Below, one piece after another: positions 27,536-35,734 of a stretch of 48,899 nucleotides of DNA; position 1 is the stretch's first letter, and every line of letters starts with the position of its first letter. Source of the DNA: Klebsiella pneumoniae (GTDB lineage: Bacteria > Pseudomonadota > Gammaproteobacteria > Pseudomonadales > Pseudohongiellaceae); the NCBI GenBank assembly GCA_945869725.1, contig CAMBPO010000014.1, forward strand, positions 1-48,899. Reading direction: 5' to 3'. The translations under genes and the position numbers were made by a program. The notes beneath the pieces were generated by a model. It saw nothing but the letters and a program-made list of their open reading frames with translations, was not told the origin of the DNA and ran no database searches.

Positions 27536-29013
27536 CGCTTTACCTGCATCTTGATGGTTTGTTCGGTAGCTTTGTTGTAGGGCGGCAACATACCGCCGAG
27601 TTTGCCGATATTGAAGCCAGTCTGGCGGAACACACTCTTGGCATGACTGAAGGTACGGAACCCGTCCAATCCATGATAGGCGCCCATACCGCTGGGCCCG
27701 ACGCCGCCAAATGGCAACTCTTCCTGCATGATGTGCATGATCACATCGTTGATGCACATGCCACCGGAGGTGGTGCGTGTCAGCACCGCCTGCTCTTCCT
27801 GTTTGTCGCTACCAAAATAGTAGGCGGCGAGCGGACGCGGGTGAGCATTGACGTAATGAATGGTGTCGCTAAAGTCTTTGTAGGTGCGGATAGGCAGCAA
27901 GGGGCCAAACAATTCTTCTTCCATCACCTGCAGGTCATCAGGTGGATTGATGATCAGCGTTGGCGGAATTTTACGGCGCTGTGCATGCGCTGCAAAATCT
28001 TCATTGGCAGGATTAATGGCAACCGTCCTGACACCGCGCTGTGCAGCTTCCTGCAGATATCCATGCAGCCGCGCATAGTGCCGGTCATTAACAATCGCAG
28101 TGTATTCCGGATTGTCGAGCATTGTGGGGTACATGGCACTGGTGGCTTTTTGTGCGGCGCTGATGACTGCATCAAGATGCTCTTCAGGCACCAGCAGATA
28201 ATCCGGCGCCAGACATATCTGACCGGCATTCAGCGTTTTACCCAGCATGATGCGCTCAAGACTTTGTTCAATATTGGCCGTGCGCGACACAATCACCGGC
28301 GACTTGCCGCCCAGCTCCAGCGTCACCGGCACCAGATTGCGTGCGGCAGCGGCCATAATATGGCGGGCCACCGAGGTCGCCCCAGTAAACAGCAAATGGT
28401 CAAAGGGTAACGCACTGAAGGCCTGACCCACTTCCGGGCCGCCGGTAAACAACGCTACCTCGTTTTTATCCCAGGCGGCACTGACCATCTCACTCATCAC
28501 CTCTGAGGTAGCCGGCGTAAACTCCGATGGCTTGATCATCACACGGTTGCCTGCCGCGAGGATTCCCGCCAAAGGACCAAAGGTTAGATTCACCGGAAAA
28601 TTCCACGGAGAAATCACACCAACAACACCCAGCGGCTGATATTCAATGTGTGAGCGACCACCCAGCAGGTTAAAGGGAAAGGAGCTCGGGCGGCGTTGGG
28701 GTTTCATCCACTTGTGCAGGTGTTTACGTGCATGTTTCAGCGGTGTCAGTGACGCGGCAATATCCGTCAGCAGGGTTACCTCACGCGAGCGGCAACTGAA
28801 GTCAGTATTCAGTGCATCAACCAATTTGTGTTGATAGGTCAGCAATACATCAACGCCACGATCGATCCGATCAATGCGCGTGGCAGCGCTGACCGCGCCC
28901 TGCTGAAGATAGTCTTCACGCTGAGCATCGAGCGCGCTGCGCAACATGGCACCAATCTGTGCTGACTCGGTTACCGGATCACTATCCCCGCGGTTATCCA
29001 CTGTGCTGGTCAT
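27532..29013 (-). CDS. Coniferyl-type aldehyde dehydrogenase
   Basis: 493-residue NAD(P)-dependent dehydrogenase oxidising an aldehyde to its acid. The cofactor and active-site motifs are GVISPWNFP (132-140), GNRVMIKPSEFTPATSE, FTGATSVARHI with the nucleotide-binding turn, catalytic base E233 in LELGGKSP and the catalytic cysteine C267 in NAGQICLAPDY. The AGQICLAPDY form and the PFGGVGPSGMGAYHGLDGFRTFSH end match the coniferyl aldehyde dehydrogenase (CalB) group, which acts on aromatic or long-chain aldehydes. It is flanked by two metallo-beta-lactamase-fold hydrolases in one operon; an ester or lactone may be opened and its aldehyde product oxidised (inference). Confidence 0.93.
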   Translation of the reverse strand: MTSTVDNRGDSDPVTESAQIGAMLRSALDAQREDYLQQGAVSAATRIDRIDRGVDVLLTYQHKLVDALNTDFSCRSREVTLLTDIAASLTPLKHARKHLHKWMKPQRRPSSFPFNLLGGRSHIEYQPLGVVGVISPWNFPVNLTFGPLAGILAAGNRVMIKPSEFTPATSEVMSEMVSAAWDKNEVALFTGGPEVGQAFSALPFDHLLFTGATSVARHIMAAAARNLVPVTLELGGKSPVIVSRTANIEQSLERIMLGKTLNAGQICLAPDYLLVPEEHLDAVISAAQKATSAMYPTMLDNPEYTAIVNDRHYARLHGYLQEAAQRGVRTVAINPANEDFAAHAQRRKIPPTLIINPPDDLQVMEEELFGPLLPIRTYKDFSDTIHYVNAHPRPLAAYYFGSDKQEEQAVLTRTTSGGMCINDVIMHIMQEELPFGGVGPSGMGAYHGLDGFRTFSHAKSVFRQTGFNIGKLGGMLPPYNKATEQTIKMQVKR

Positions 29014-29063
29014 CTTGGTTTACTCATTTTTTGATCATTCAGGATTTAATTATTTTGCAGACA

Positions 29064-29981
29064 TTAATTGCCCAGTGCGCGCAATTCTTCATACACAATC
29101 GGCACAAAGTCGGCGGCGGTCCATGATGGCACCTGCCCCCAGCGCGCATCGTGAATCGCCAGGGGCGCGGCAGCGATGGTTTGTTCCAGCGTCAGCCCCT
29201 GTGCAACCAGCGCTGAAATACGCTCGCGGATATCGTAAAGCATGGCCAGCACTTCCTGCATACCTTCGCGATTGCTGACGCCACTGCCATGACCCGGAAT
29301 CACTTTGGTGTCGGGGCCCGCCAGCTCAATCGCCAGTTCCATTGCTGCAATCATGCCCAGAAAACTGCCGCCGTTGTAGACATCAATAATGGGATACATA
29401 TTGGTGCGGAACACGTCACCCAGATGCATGACATCGGAGCCGCGAAAGTGCACAAAACTGTCACCGTCTGTGTGTGCGGGTGGTGCAATAAACACGCGCA
29501 CTTCCTCACCGTTCAGATGAAAACTGATGGCGTCGCTGTAGGTGATCACCGGCAGCGCACCCGCTGGCGGCTGCGGAAAAGTAATACCACCGCGCCGAGG
29601 TATCCGCAGCTCGGTGAGCATGCGCACGCGCACATCGTCGTGTGCCAGAATGGTCACACCATAGGCAGCCAGATTATTGTTGCCACCGATGTGATCCGGG
29701 TGCACGTGCGTGTTGACCACAAAACGTATTTCCGCATCACTGATGGAGCGCACCGCCGTCAGCAAATTTTCAGTGTCACGGTCATAACGGTCATCAATCA
29801 GCAGCACACCATCTGGCCCCGAGAACACACCGATATTGCCATCGGTGTCGGGCGCTTCCAGCATGTGCACATTGCCGGCAACATGCGTCACTTTAAAAAA
29901 ATTGTCCGCGGACTGTGAAGACACAATGCCAGGGGTCAGCAGGCACACAGTGACTAGAAGTTTTTTGATGATGGGTGTCAT
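29064..29981 (-). CDS. Exported metallo-beta-lactamase-fold hydrolase
   Basis: 305-residue exported hydrolase. The signal peptide ends near VSSQSA (about 23). The metal motif is THVHPDH (H92, H94, D96, H97), then PPAHTDGDSFVHF provides a third histidine and the metal-bridging aspartate comes nearby, and PGHGSGVS supplies the last ligand, so a two-zinc site is complete. The VTHVAGNVHMLEAPDTDGNIGVFSGPDGVLLIDD opening resembles family members near quinoprotein systems and glyoxalase-II-like enzymes, but I cannot name the substrate. First gene of the three-gene unit, 50 bases before the aldehyde dehydrogenase. Confidence 0.9.
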   Translation of the reverse strand: MTPIIKKLLVTVCLLTPGIVSSQSADNFFKVTHVAGNVHMLEAPDTDGNIGVFSGPDGVLLIDDRYDRDTENLLTAVRSISDAEIRFVVNTHVHPDHIGGNNNLAAYGVTILAHDDVRVRMLTELRIPRRGGITFPQPPAGALPVITYSDAISFHLNGEEVRVFIAPPAHTDGDSFVHFRGSDVMHLGDVFRTNMYPIIDVYNGGSFLGMIAAMELAIELAGPDTKVIPGHGSGVSNREGMQEVLAMLYDIRERISALVAQGLTLEQTIAAAPLAIHDARWGQVPSWTAADFVPIVYEELRALGN

Positions 29982-30078
29982 GATCTCACTTAACCTCGTT
30001 GTTGATTAATTTTTATCCGTGTGCAAAATTGCACTCACTGATTTGTACCCATTGATCCATTTTCACAAGGAAATATTC

Positions 30079-30489
30079 ATGAACTTCATACGCAGCAACA
30101 TCAAGTGGATCATGCTCGCCGGTGGCGTACTGACCTGCACCATGGCGCTCGCGATCGTTGCGCCGCAACTGGCCCTGCAACGTACTTTTGGAGCATCGCT
30201 GGAAGGACCGTTGGCCGAGGTGGTGGTGCGTAGCTGGGGTATGCTGGTGACGCTGGTGGGTGCCATGCTGATTTATGCTGCCTACCGGCCAGTACATCGG
30301 CCGCTGGTATTGCTGGTCGCCGCTGTGAGCAAAGCTGCCCTGTTGCTGCTGATTGCCGGCCCGGGCCGCGATTTTGCTGCAACTGCCACGCCGGTTATCG
30401 TGGCTGATGGCCTGATGGTCGTGTTGTTTATTGTCTATCTGCTGAGCATCAAGGCCGGCCATCATGATGCGCCTTCCCAATCTTTCTGA
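30079..30489 (+). CDS. Small four-helix membrane protein
   Basis: 136-residue inner-membrane protein from ATG 30079 with AAGGAA six bases upstream; an earlier in-frame ATG at 30019 has no ribosome site. Four hydrophobic helices are visible at about 10-32, 51-72, 75-95 and 103-124. It is similar in build to small DUF4345-like or DoxX-like uncharacterised membrane proteins, but I could not assign a family. Its last 41 bases overlap the 3' end of the convergent sulfatase gene, so expression of one may interfere with the other. Function unknown. Confidence 0.78.
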   Translation: MNFIRSNIKWIMLAGGVLTCTMALAIVAPQLALQRTFGASLEGPLAEVVVRSWGMLVTLVGAMLIYAAYRPVHRPLVLLVAAVSKAALLLLIAGPGRDFAATATPVIVADGLMVVLFIVYLLSIKAGHHDAPSQSF

Positions 30490-32320
30490 ATGAGGGTCTG
30501 AGCCAGGGCCGGAGCAAAAATCTGTAAATCAATCCACAAACAATCAGTAATGCCACCAAGGCAGCGATGGCAGCTGATAACAATGTCAGGCCATATTCCT
30601 CGATAATCTTCTGTGTCGACGCCTCAGCGATCATTTGTTGCCCCGAATATCCCGGGGGCATGGGCAACACGCCGACGTCAGCAGCGTAAGACTCGTAATC
30701 CTGCAGCATCCGGGCAACACGCTCCGGCTGCTCTGCGCTGAGGTCGCGGACTTCACCCGGATCACGCACCACATTGTGCAGCCGCCACACACCGTCGCCG
30801 TAGAAGTCTAGATTACGCACCAGCTTATAGTCACCCTTGAACACCGCCGATTGTCCTGACGCTTCCAGCGAAACCGCATCCTCTGGCCCATAGACTGCCG
30901 ACTGCCGGCCTTGCAGCACATCAAACAGGCTGCGCCCGGTAAACGCCGGGCCAGTGGTCAGCGCCGGCGTGCCGGCCAGGTCGAGAAGCGTGGGGACGAG
31001 GTCTGTCATAAAACTGAAGGGGTGCAACACACCCGCAGCCGGGATACCGGGGCCAGACATGATCAAGGGCACTCGTGTGCCGCCTTCCGAGGCATGAAAC
31101 TTGAACAATGACCCGGCAACGCCACCGGCCAACGCCCATTCCGGGCCAATCGACGCGTAGGTGCCGCGCTCGCCCAATGTGTCATTTGCCAGCGAATAAC
31201 CTTCCATGCGCAACCAGAGCCGGAAGCGTGAATCCACAGTGGGATGATTGTGTTCCGGCCCGTTATCCGAGAGCACCACAAACACACTGTTGTCATACGC
31301 ACCGGTGGCCTTCAGGTGATCAATCAGCCGCCCGAGGTGGAAATCCATGGCTTCCAGCATTCCGGCGTTGATCTGCATGCTGCGGATACTGCTTTCGCGC
31401 TCAGAGTCTGTGAGATCTTCCCATTTGCGCAGCACCTCGGGCACGGGTGCGAGCCCTGCATCTGCCGGGATCAGCCCGCGCGCGATCGCGGCTGCATGGC
31501 GGCGTTGGCGCTGAACTTCCCAACCTTCGTCGTAAACACCGTTGTAACGCTCGATGTATTCACGTGGCGCCTGCACGGGGATGTGAATCGCCTGAAAACC
31601 AATGTACGAAAAAAACGGCTGGTCCGGCGCACGCTGGTCAATGAATTCAATCATCTTATCGACCAGAAACTCGGACGAATAGAAATCGTCTGGCAAGGTG
31701 CCGCGCTGCCCGTCTTCAAACCAGTCGGCCTGATCATATTGCGGCAGGTACGAACGTTGTTCCCAGTTATCCGCGCCGGAGGCGTCGAGAATAAAGCTGC
31801 GATCAAAGCCACGGGCAACCGGCAGGCTTTCGGGCGAATGCCCAAGGTGCCACTTGCCGGTGACATAGCTGGCATACCCGGCCGCACGCAGATGCTCCGC
31901 CAATGTAGGCACATCACTGGCCAACTCGCCCCGGTATGAGGGGTGATCCGCCTGTTCGGGCGGGCGCAGGTGATCCAGTGTTGCGACACCCGCCCGGTGG
32001 CTGGGCACGCCGGTCATCAACATGGCACGCGAGGGCGCACAGGTGGGCGTGGTATGGAAATTACTGAACATCACACCGGACGCTGCCAGGCTATCAATGT
32101 GTGGTGTATTGATCTCGCTGCCATACGCGCCCAGATCGGTGAAACCGGCATCATCAATCAGGATCACCACAATATTAGGTTGCGCGGCCATCGCTGGCGC
32201 GGTCGCCAGCCACAGCGTTATCAGGCACAACAGCTTGGCTGCGCAGCTGAGCACGCCTCCGTCCCCATAAATACGCTTATGAATACGATTCACAACGCCT
32301 CCGTCCCCATGGATTGCCAT
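30449..32320 (-). CDS. Membrane-anchored exported sulfatase (formylglycine type)
   Basis: About 623-residue sulfatase that would remove sulfate esters, probably from algal-type glycans, in the periplasm. The signal core is LLCLITLWLATAPAMAA, followed by the metal motif VVILIDDAGFTDLGAYG and the modification site C94-A-P-S-R98 in TCAPSRAMLMTG, the CxPxR sequence in which cysteine becomes formylglycine. A GKWHLGH motif and VVLSDNGPEHNH supply further active-site and calcium ligands. A C-terminal hydrophobic helix (about LTLLSAAIAALVALLIVCGLI) followed by basic residues anchors it. The start is uncertain: ATG 32320 is used, but GTG 32293 follows a GGAGG. Its maturase lies directly upstream. It overlaps the convergent small membrane protein gene by 41 bases. 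Confidence 0.9.
   Translation of the reverse strand: MAIHGDGGVVNRIHKRIYGDGGVLSCAAKLLCLITLWLATAPAMAAQPNIVVILIDDAGFTDLGAYGSEINTPHIDSLAASGVMFSNFHTTPTCAPSRAMLMTGVPSHRAGVATLDHLRPPEQADHPSYRGELASDVPTLAEHLRAAGYASYVTGKWHLGHSPESLPVARGFDRSFILDASGADNWEQRSYLPQYDQADWFEDGQRGTLPDDFYSSEFLVDKMIEFIDQRAPDQPFFSYIGFQAIHIPVQAPREYIERYNGVYDEGWEVQRQRRHAAAIARGLIPADAGLAPVPEVLRKWEDLTDSERESSIRSMQINAGMLEAMDFHLGRLIDHLKATGAYDNSVFVVLSDNGPEHNHPTVDSRFRLWLRMEGYSLANDTLGERGTYASIGPEWALAGGVAGSLFKFHASEGGTRVPLIMSGPGIPAAGVLHPFSFMTDLVPTLLDLAGTPALTTGPAFTGRSLFDVLQGRQSAVYGPEDAVSLEASGQSAVFKGDYKLVRNLDFYGDGVWRLHNVVRDPGEVRDLSAEQPERVARMLQDYESYAADVGVLPMPPGYSGQQMIAEASTQKIIEEYGLTLLSAAIAALVALLIVCGLIYRFLLRPWLRPSFRKIGKAHHDGRP
32254..32310 (-). repeat. 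Duplicated 15-bp element at the sulfatase start
   Basis: The 15 bases at 32254-32268 recur at 32296-32310, exactly 42 bases apart and in frame, each encoding GDGGV with the sequence ATGGGGACGGAGGCG on the minus strand. Both copies carry a GGAGG that can act as a ribosome site before a GTG, so they blur the choice of sulfatase start. A 12-base near-repeat (CGTATTYATRRG type) lies between them. Confidence 0.75.
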
Positions 32321-32331
32321 GGATTGAATGT

Positions 32332-33246
32332 TTACGCATCGCGGGCACACCGGAAACCGACGTGCATTAATGAACTGTCAGGGGTGGAGTGGCTGCGTGA
32401 TGACACGCGGTAACCGTGACAGACTGCGGCTTCGCACAAAAATGACCCGCCGCGCTGCACCTTGCTGCTGCCTTGCAAGGGTGCGTCGTTAGCTCCTTTG
32501 CGTCCGGCATAACTGCCGTGCCAGTCTGCCGTCCATTCCCAGACGTTGCCAGCCATGTCACTGAGTCCGGCCGGCGACAATCCGAAGTGGCCTACCGGTG
32601 AGGTGGTTGCAAAACCGTCGTCGAGGGTATTGATGATGGGGAACGTACCGTTCCAGGTATTGGCCTGCCAGATGCGGGCCGGGAAGTCACCTTCTTTAAG
32701 CAAGGTGTCGCCAAAGGCATAACTGACATCACCCTCGTGACCACTGCGCGCCGCAAACTCCCATTCCACTTCGCTGGGCAGGCGTTTGTCCTGTGCAGTG
32801 CAGTACGCCTGGGCATCATCCCAGGAGACCTGGGTGACGGGGTGATCTGCGGGCGCCGGTTCGCCGTCGGGCCCCAAGGGAGAGCGCCAGTTCGCTCCGG
32901 GCTGCAGGAACCAGCGCCCGGTACCAAACTGCATCACCGCGGCATCGCCGAATCGTTCGGCGGTGGTGACATGACCGGCTTGCTGCACAAACGCTGCAAA
33001 TGCTGCAACGGTCACTGGCGTGCGATCCATCAGAAAGTCAGGCAACTGCACATGAAACACCGGCCGTTCATCGTCCAGGCCCTGTTCAGAGCCAATCACC
33101 GACTGACCACCGGGGATCAACACCATATCAGCTGGCAGATCATCGGCTGCCGCCGCTGCACCCAGAATCATGGCCGCCGCCATTGCGAAGCCCCTGATGA
33201 TGAGGCCCCCAACCGGACGAGGATTTACAGCAAACAAGGCAGTCAC
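32332..33246 (-). CDS. Exported formylglycine-generating enzyme
   Basis: 304-residue SUMF1/FGE-fold protein that would oxidise the sulfatase active-site cysteine to formylglycine using copper and oxygen. Start is GTG 33246 after GAGGA. A signal peptide (RGFAMAAAMILGAAAAADD, cleavage near 33-35) is present. FGE motifs are MVLIPGGQSVIGS, DRTPVTVAAFAAF, PVTQVSWDDAQAYC, RLPSEVEWEFAAR, GLSDMAGNVWEWTADW, and RGGSFLCEAAVCHGYR. The two copper-binding cysteines C271 and C276 have the same spacing (CxxxxC) as in human FGE, with SRSHSTPDSS and GFRCA following, so it is predicted active, unlike many FGE-fold relatives. Stop lies 11 bases before the sulfatase ATG. Confidence 0.92.
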   Translation of the reverse strand: MTALFAVNPRPVGGLIIRGFAMAAAMILGAAAAADDLPADMVLIPGGQSVIGSEQGLDDERPVFHVQLPDFLMDRTPVTVAAFAAFVQQAGHVTTAERFGDAAVMQFGTGRWFLQPGANWRSPLGPDGEPAPADHPVTQVSWDDAQAYCTAQDKRLPSEVEWEFAARSGHEGDVSYAFGDTLLKEGDFPARIWQANTWNGTFPIINTLDDGFATTSPVGHFGLSPAGLSDMAGNVWEWTADWHGSYAGRKGANDAPLQGSSKVQRGGSFLCEAAVCHGYRVSSRSHSTPDSSLMHVGFRCARDA

Positions 33247-33347
33247 GGGCGTTTCCTCGCTATAGGTCGCATGTTATTATCCAGAAGTATAATTATGGCA
33301 TCAGGGATTGTCTACCACGCCAAAAATCATAACAGGGATATGGCCTT

Positions 33348-34769
33348 ATGAAGATTAAACCGTGGTTACGGACCCGAGGCACTGCCCTTTTGACCAGCCG
33401 CGTTTACCGTCAACTGCGTCGCAGTACAGCGGCATTCGTCAGACGCATCAAAGGCCAAGCGCCCGTTGTGCACTATTTCCACCAAGTGGACGATCCCTAT
33501 TCCGATCTTGCGGTCCGCGCCCTGCCACATCTTGTTGGTCAGTATCCAATCACCCTGGTGCCGCATCTGGTTCCTGCTCCTGATGCCGGTGCAGCGCCGG
33601 AGCCTCAGCGCCTGGTGGAATGGTCATTGCGCGACGCTGCCGATCTCGCCCGCGCCCTGAGTCTGGAGTCACTTCCTTGGCAGACTGCGCCCAATGACAG
33701 CGCCGTTGTGCAGGCTCAGGCTGCACTGGCCGGGATCACGGATCCTGTCAGGTTCGCCGAAATCGCGGCTAACATCCGTCATGCCTTCAAGCGGCTCCCT
33801 GAACTGCAGCCAGAACTGCTGCCAGAACTGCTGCCAGAACTGGCGCCAGAAATACAGGCGTCAGAACTGGTTGTGGCTAAGCTCAACATTGCGGCAAGCG
33901 GTGATGCAGAAGCTGCTCTCAGCGATGGCAAAGCGCTGCGCCAGCTACTGGGTCACTATCTGGGCGCGATGTTTTATTTTGAGGGGGAATGGTACTGGGG
34001 GCTGGATCGGCTGCCATATCTGGAGCAACGCCTGCAATCCTTGTCACGCAACAACACTGTTACGCCTTTTGTGAGCCGACTGGAATGCTCTGTCGACGAG
34101 ACTCATGTGACACCACTGGAATGCTCCGTCGACGAGAGTCAAGCCGTTCCTGCGCACACGCAACAGCGCCCTGTACTGGATTTGTACTTCTCCTTTCGCA
34201 GCCCTTACAGCTGGATCGCACTGCCGAGAGTGTTTGCCTTGGCAACGCGCTACAACGCCCAGCTGAATCTGCGTTTTGTATTGCCCATGGTGATGCGCGG
34301 CCTGCCAATCCCGGAATCAAAACGCCTTTACATTGTCAGCGACACCAAACGCGAAGCGGAGCGGGTGGGCCTGCCGTTTGGCTTGATTGCCGACCCGGTG
34401 GGAAAACCCACCGAACGCGGGCTTGCAGTGCTGCACCACGCCATTCAGGCTGGCAAAGGTGAGGCCTTTGCGCTGTCGTTTATGCGCGGCGTATTTGCTG
34501 AAGGCATCAGCGCACGCAGTGACTCCGGGCTGCTGACGCTGTGCACTCGCGCGGGAATCGCTGAGGCGCAGATGCAGGCAGCGCTGGCCGATGCCAGCTG
34601 GCGGGCTGTTGCTGAAGCCAATCGTGGCGAAATGTTTGCACTCGGCATCTGGGGCGTGCCGGGTTTCCGTGTTAACAAAGGCAGCGCACACTGGGGTCAG
34701 GACCGCCTGTGGCTGCTAGAGCAGCAACTCAGGCAAGCAACGACGCCAGCACCCGACGCTCCCCGCTGA
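33348..34769 (+). CDS. Double thioredoxin-fold protein (DsbA / kappa-GST type)
   Basis: 473-residue protein with two DsbA-like modules. The first (about 38-215) opens VVHYFHQVDDPYSDLA and the second (about 275-465) opens DLYFSFRSPYSWIALPRV, like 2-hydroxychromene-2-carboxylate isomerases and kappa-class glutathione transferases, where the serine in SPYS is the thiol-binding residue. A GIWGVPGFRVN cis-proline motif is present in the second module. Neither module has a CxxC. It may bind glutathione, but the substrate is unknown. A 12-base repeat and a 36-base repeat lie in the linkers. Divergent from the FGE gene; its 3' end overlaps the convergent dioxygenase by 41 bases. The ATG has AGGGAT about ten bases upstream. 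Confidence 0.84.
   Translation: MKIKPWLRTRGTALLTSRVYRQLRRSTAAFVRRIKGQAPVVHYFHQVDDPYSDLAVRALPHLVGQYPITLVPHLVPAPDAGAAPEPQRLVEWSLRDAADLARALSLESLPWQTAPNDSAVVQAQAALAGITDPVRFAEIAANIRHAFKRLPELQPELLPELLPELAPEIQASELVVAKLNIAASGDAEAALSDGKALRQLLGHYLGAMFYFEGEWYWGLDRLPYLEQRLQSLSRNNTVTPFVSRLECSVDETHVTPLECSVDESQAVPAHTQQRPVLDLYFSFRSPYSWIALPRVFALATRYNAQLNLRFVLPMVMRGLPIPESKRLYIVSDTKREAERVGLPFGLIADPVGKPTERGLAVLHHAIQAGKGEAFALSFMRGVFAEGISARSDSGLLTLCTRAGIAEAQMQAALADASWRAVAEANRGEMFALGIWGVPGFRVNKGSAHWGQDRLWLLEQQLRQATTPAPDAPR
33801..33848 (+). repeat. 12-bp tandem repeat, four copies
   Basis: Four units of GAACTGCWGCCA type (33801, 33813, 33825 and 33837; the last reads GAACTGGCGCCA) encode ELQP, ELLP, ELLP and ELAP inside the first thioredoxin-fold module, probably a loop. 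Confidence 0.88.
34080..34151 (+). repeat. 36-bp tandem duplication in the inter-module linker
   Basis: Two 36-base units (34080-34115 and 34116-34151) encode LECSVDETHVTP and LECSVDESQAVP. The first half is nearly identical, the second half has diverged. They lie just before the second module of the double thioredoxin-fold protein and carry its two linker cysteines. Confidence 0.88.
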
Positions 34770-35727
34770 AGGGGCGGCGTCCATGCATGACCAGTGAGTT
34801 ATCCACCAGCGCCACGTCACCCGCTTGCCAAACCATATCAAAGGAGAGCTTCTCCGCCAGGTCAATCGCCGTGGCCATGGCCTGCGGATCGATGACACTG
34901 CCATCACCAAAACAGATGGATTTCTGAGCCACATTGCGCTTGTCCTGCCAGCCCTGAAACGCCGCAATCAATTGATTAAAAAACACCCGTCGACCATCCT
35001 CGAGTGTGCGCACCGCGGGCAACACCGGCGTGGTGACGCGCAGGTTGTCTTCCGGCAACCACTGCCATTGATACCCCAGGCTCTGCAGTTTTGCTTCTGC
35101 CGCCGCTTTATCAGGCGCATTTAAGGTGCTGCGCCAGCTGCGCCCCTGCCCGGACTGCAGATCCTCCTGATCGGGCATGGTATTGGTATATCTGACGCCT
35201 TTGGTCTCACAGGCGTGGACAAAATCAGGCATCAGCGTTTCGATCTGCGTCAGCAATACATCAGAGCGGCACAACGGCGTGGCGCCACCGACTGCCGCCG
35301 GATGTTCACAAAAAAAGAACAAGGCAGACGGGTAAACGGGTGTCTGCGCCATTTCATGATGCAGATAGATCGCGATATTGGCAGGCGCTTCATTAGCGGT
35401 AAACACCCGCTCCGTACGATTACGCCTGACCGCATTGGATAAAGAATCGGTATAGGTAAAATTCTTCAAACCAAAAAACTGAATAAACGCATCAAAATCC
35501 AGATCCGTTTTTAATGGAAAGCCGCGAAACAGGATAGCCCCGTGCTCAGCCAGTTCAGCCTGCAGGGATTGCCGGTGTGCATTCACCCAATCCGACACGG
35601 CTTGTAAACCAGCGGCAGGTTCTGACTGCAGGGCATACACCAGCGGGAATGCTTGCGGGTGAAATTGCTGATGGACTACAGGCATCGTTGTGACTGCCAG
35701 AGCAGCCTGATTGTTTGTTTTACTCAC
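34729..35727 (-). CDS. TauD/TfdA dioxygenase, SyrP-like
   Basis: 332-residue Fe(II)/2-oxoglutarate oxygenase that would hydroxylate a small molecule, perhaps an amino-acid-like compound. I prefer GTG 35727 because GAGG lies five bases upstream, giving a gap of seven bases from the aldo/keto reductase stop; ATG 35742 is an alternative that overlaps it by eight. Iron ligands are H123 and E125 (YLHHEMA) and H315 (NSLVMHGRRPF), with the 2-oxoglutarate arginine near 324-325. GILFRGF-type opening (GAILFRGFP), FFCEHPAAVGGATPL and GQGRSWRSTL match the SyrP-like branch. Last gene of the four-gene unit with symporter and two oxidoreductases. The 3' end overlaps a convergent gene. Confidence 0.88.
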   Translation of the reverse strand: MSKTNNQAALAVTTMPVVHQQFHPQAFPLVYALQSEPAAGLQAVSDWVNAHRQSLQAELAEHGAILFRGFPLKTDLDFDAFIQFFGLKNFTYTDSLSNAVRRNRTERVFTANEAPANIAIYLHHEMAQTPVYPSALFFFCEHPAAVGGATPLCRSDVLLTQIETLMPDFVHACETKGVRYTNTMPDQEDLQSGQGRSWRSTLNAPDKAAAEAKLQSLGYQWQWLPEDNLRVTTPVLPAVRTLEDGRRVFFNQLIAAFQGWQDKRNVAQKSICFGDGSVIDPQAMATAIDLAEKLSFDMVWQAGDVALVDNSLVMHGRRPFSGERRVLASLLA

Positions 35728-35734
35728 AGTCACC

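Noticed and set aside
27536..27757. N-terminal extension of the membrane-anchored metallo-hydrolase
   Set aside because: It would lie wholly within the aldehyde dehydrogenase gene; the ATGA-coupled start at 27535 gives a proper membrane helix near the N-terminus.
27184..28410. 408-residue plus-strand open frame opposite the aldehyde dehydrogenase
   Set aside because: It lies antisense to two genes with clear family motifs, has no recognisable domain, no ribosome site and an odd composition. It is a codon-bias shadow.
31244..31939. 231-residue plus-strand open frame inside the sulfatase
   Set aside because: No domain or start signal, and fully antisense to the sulfatase core.
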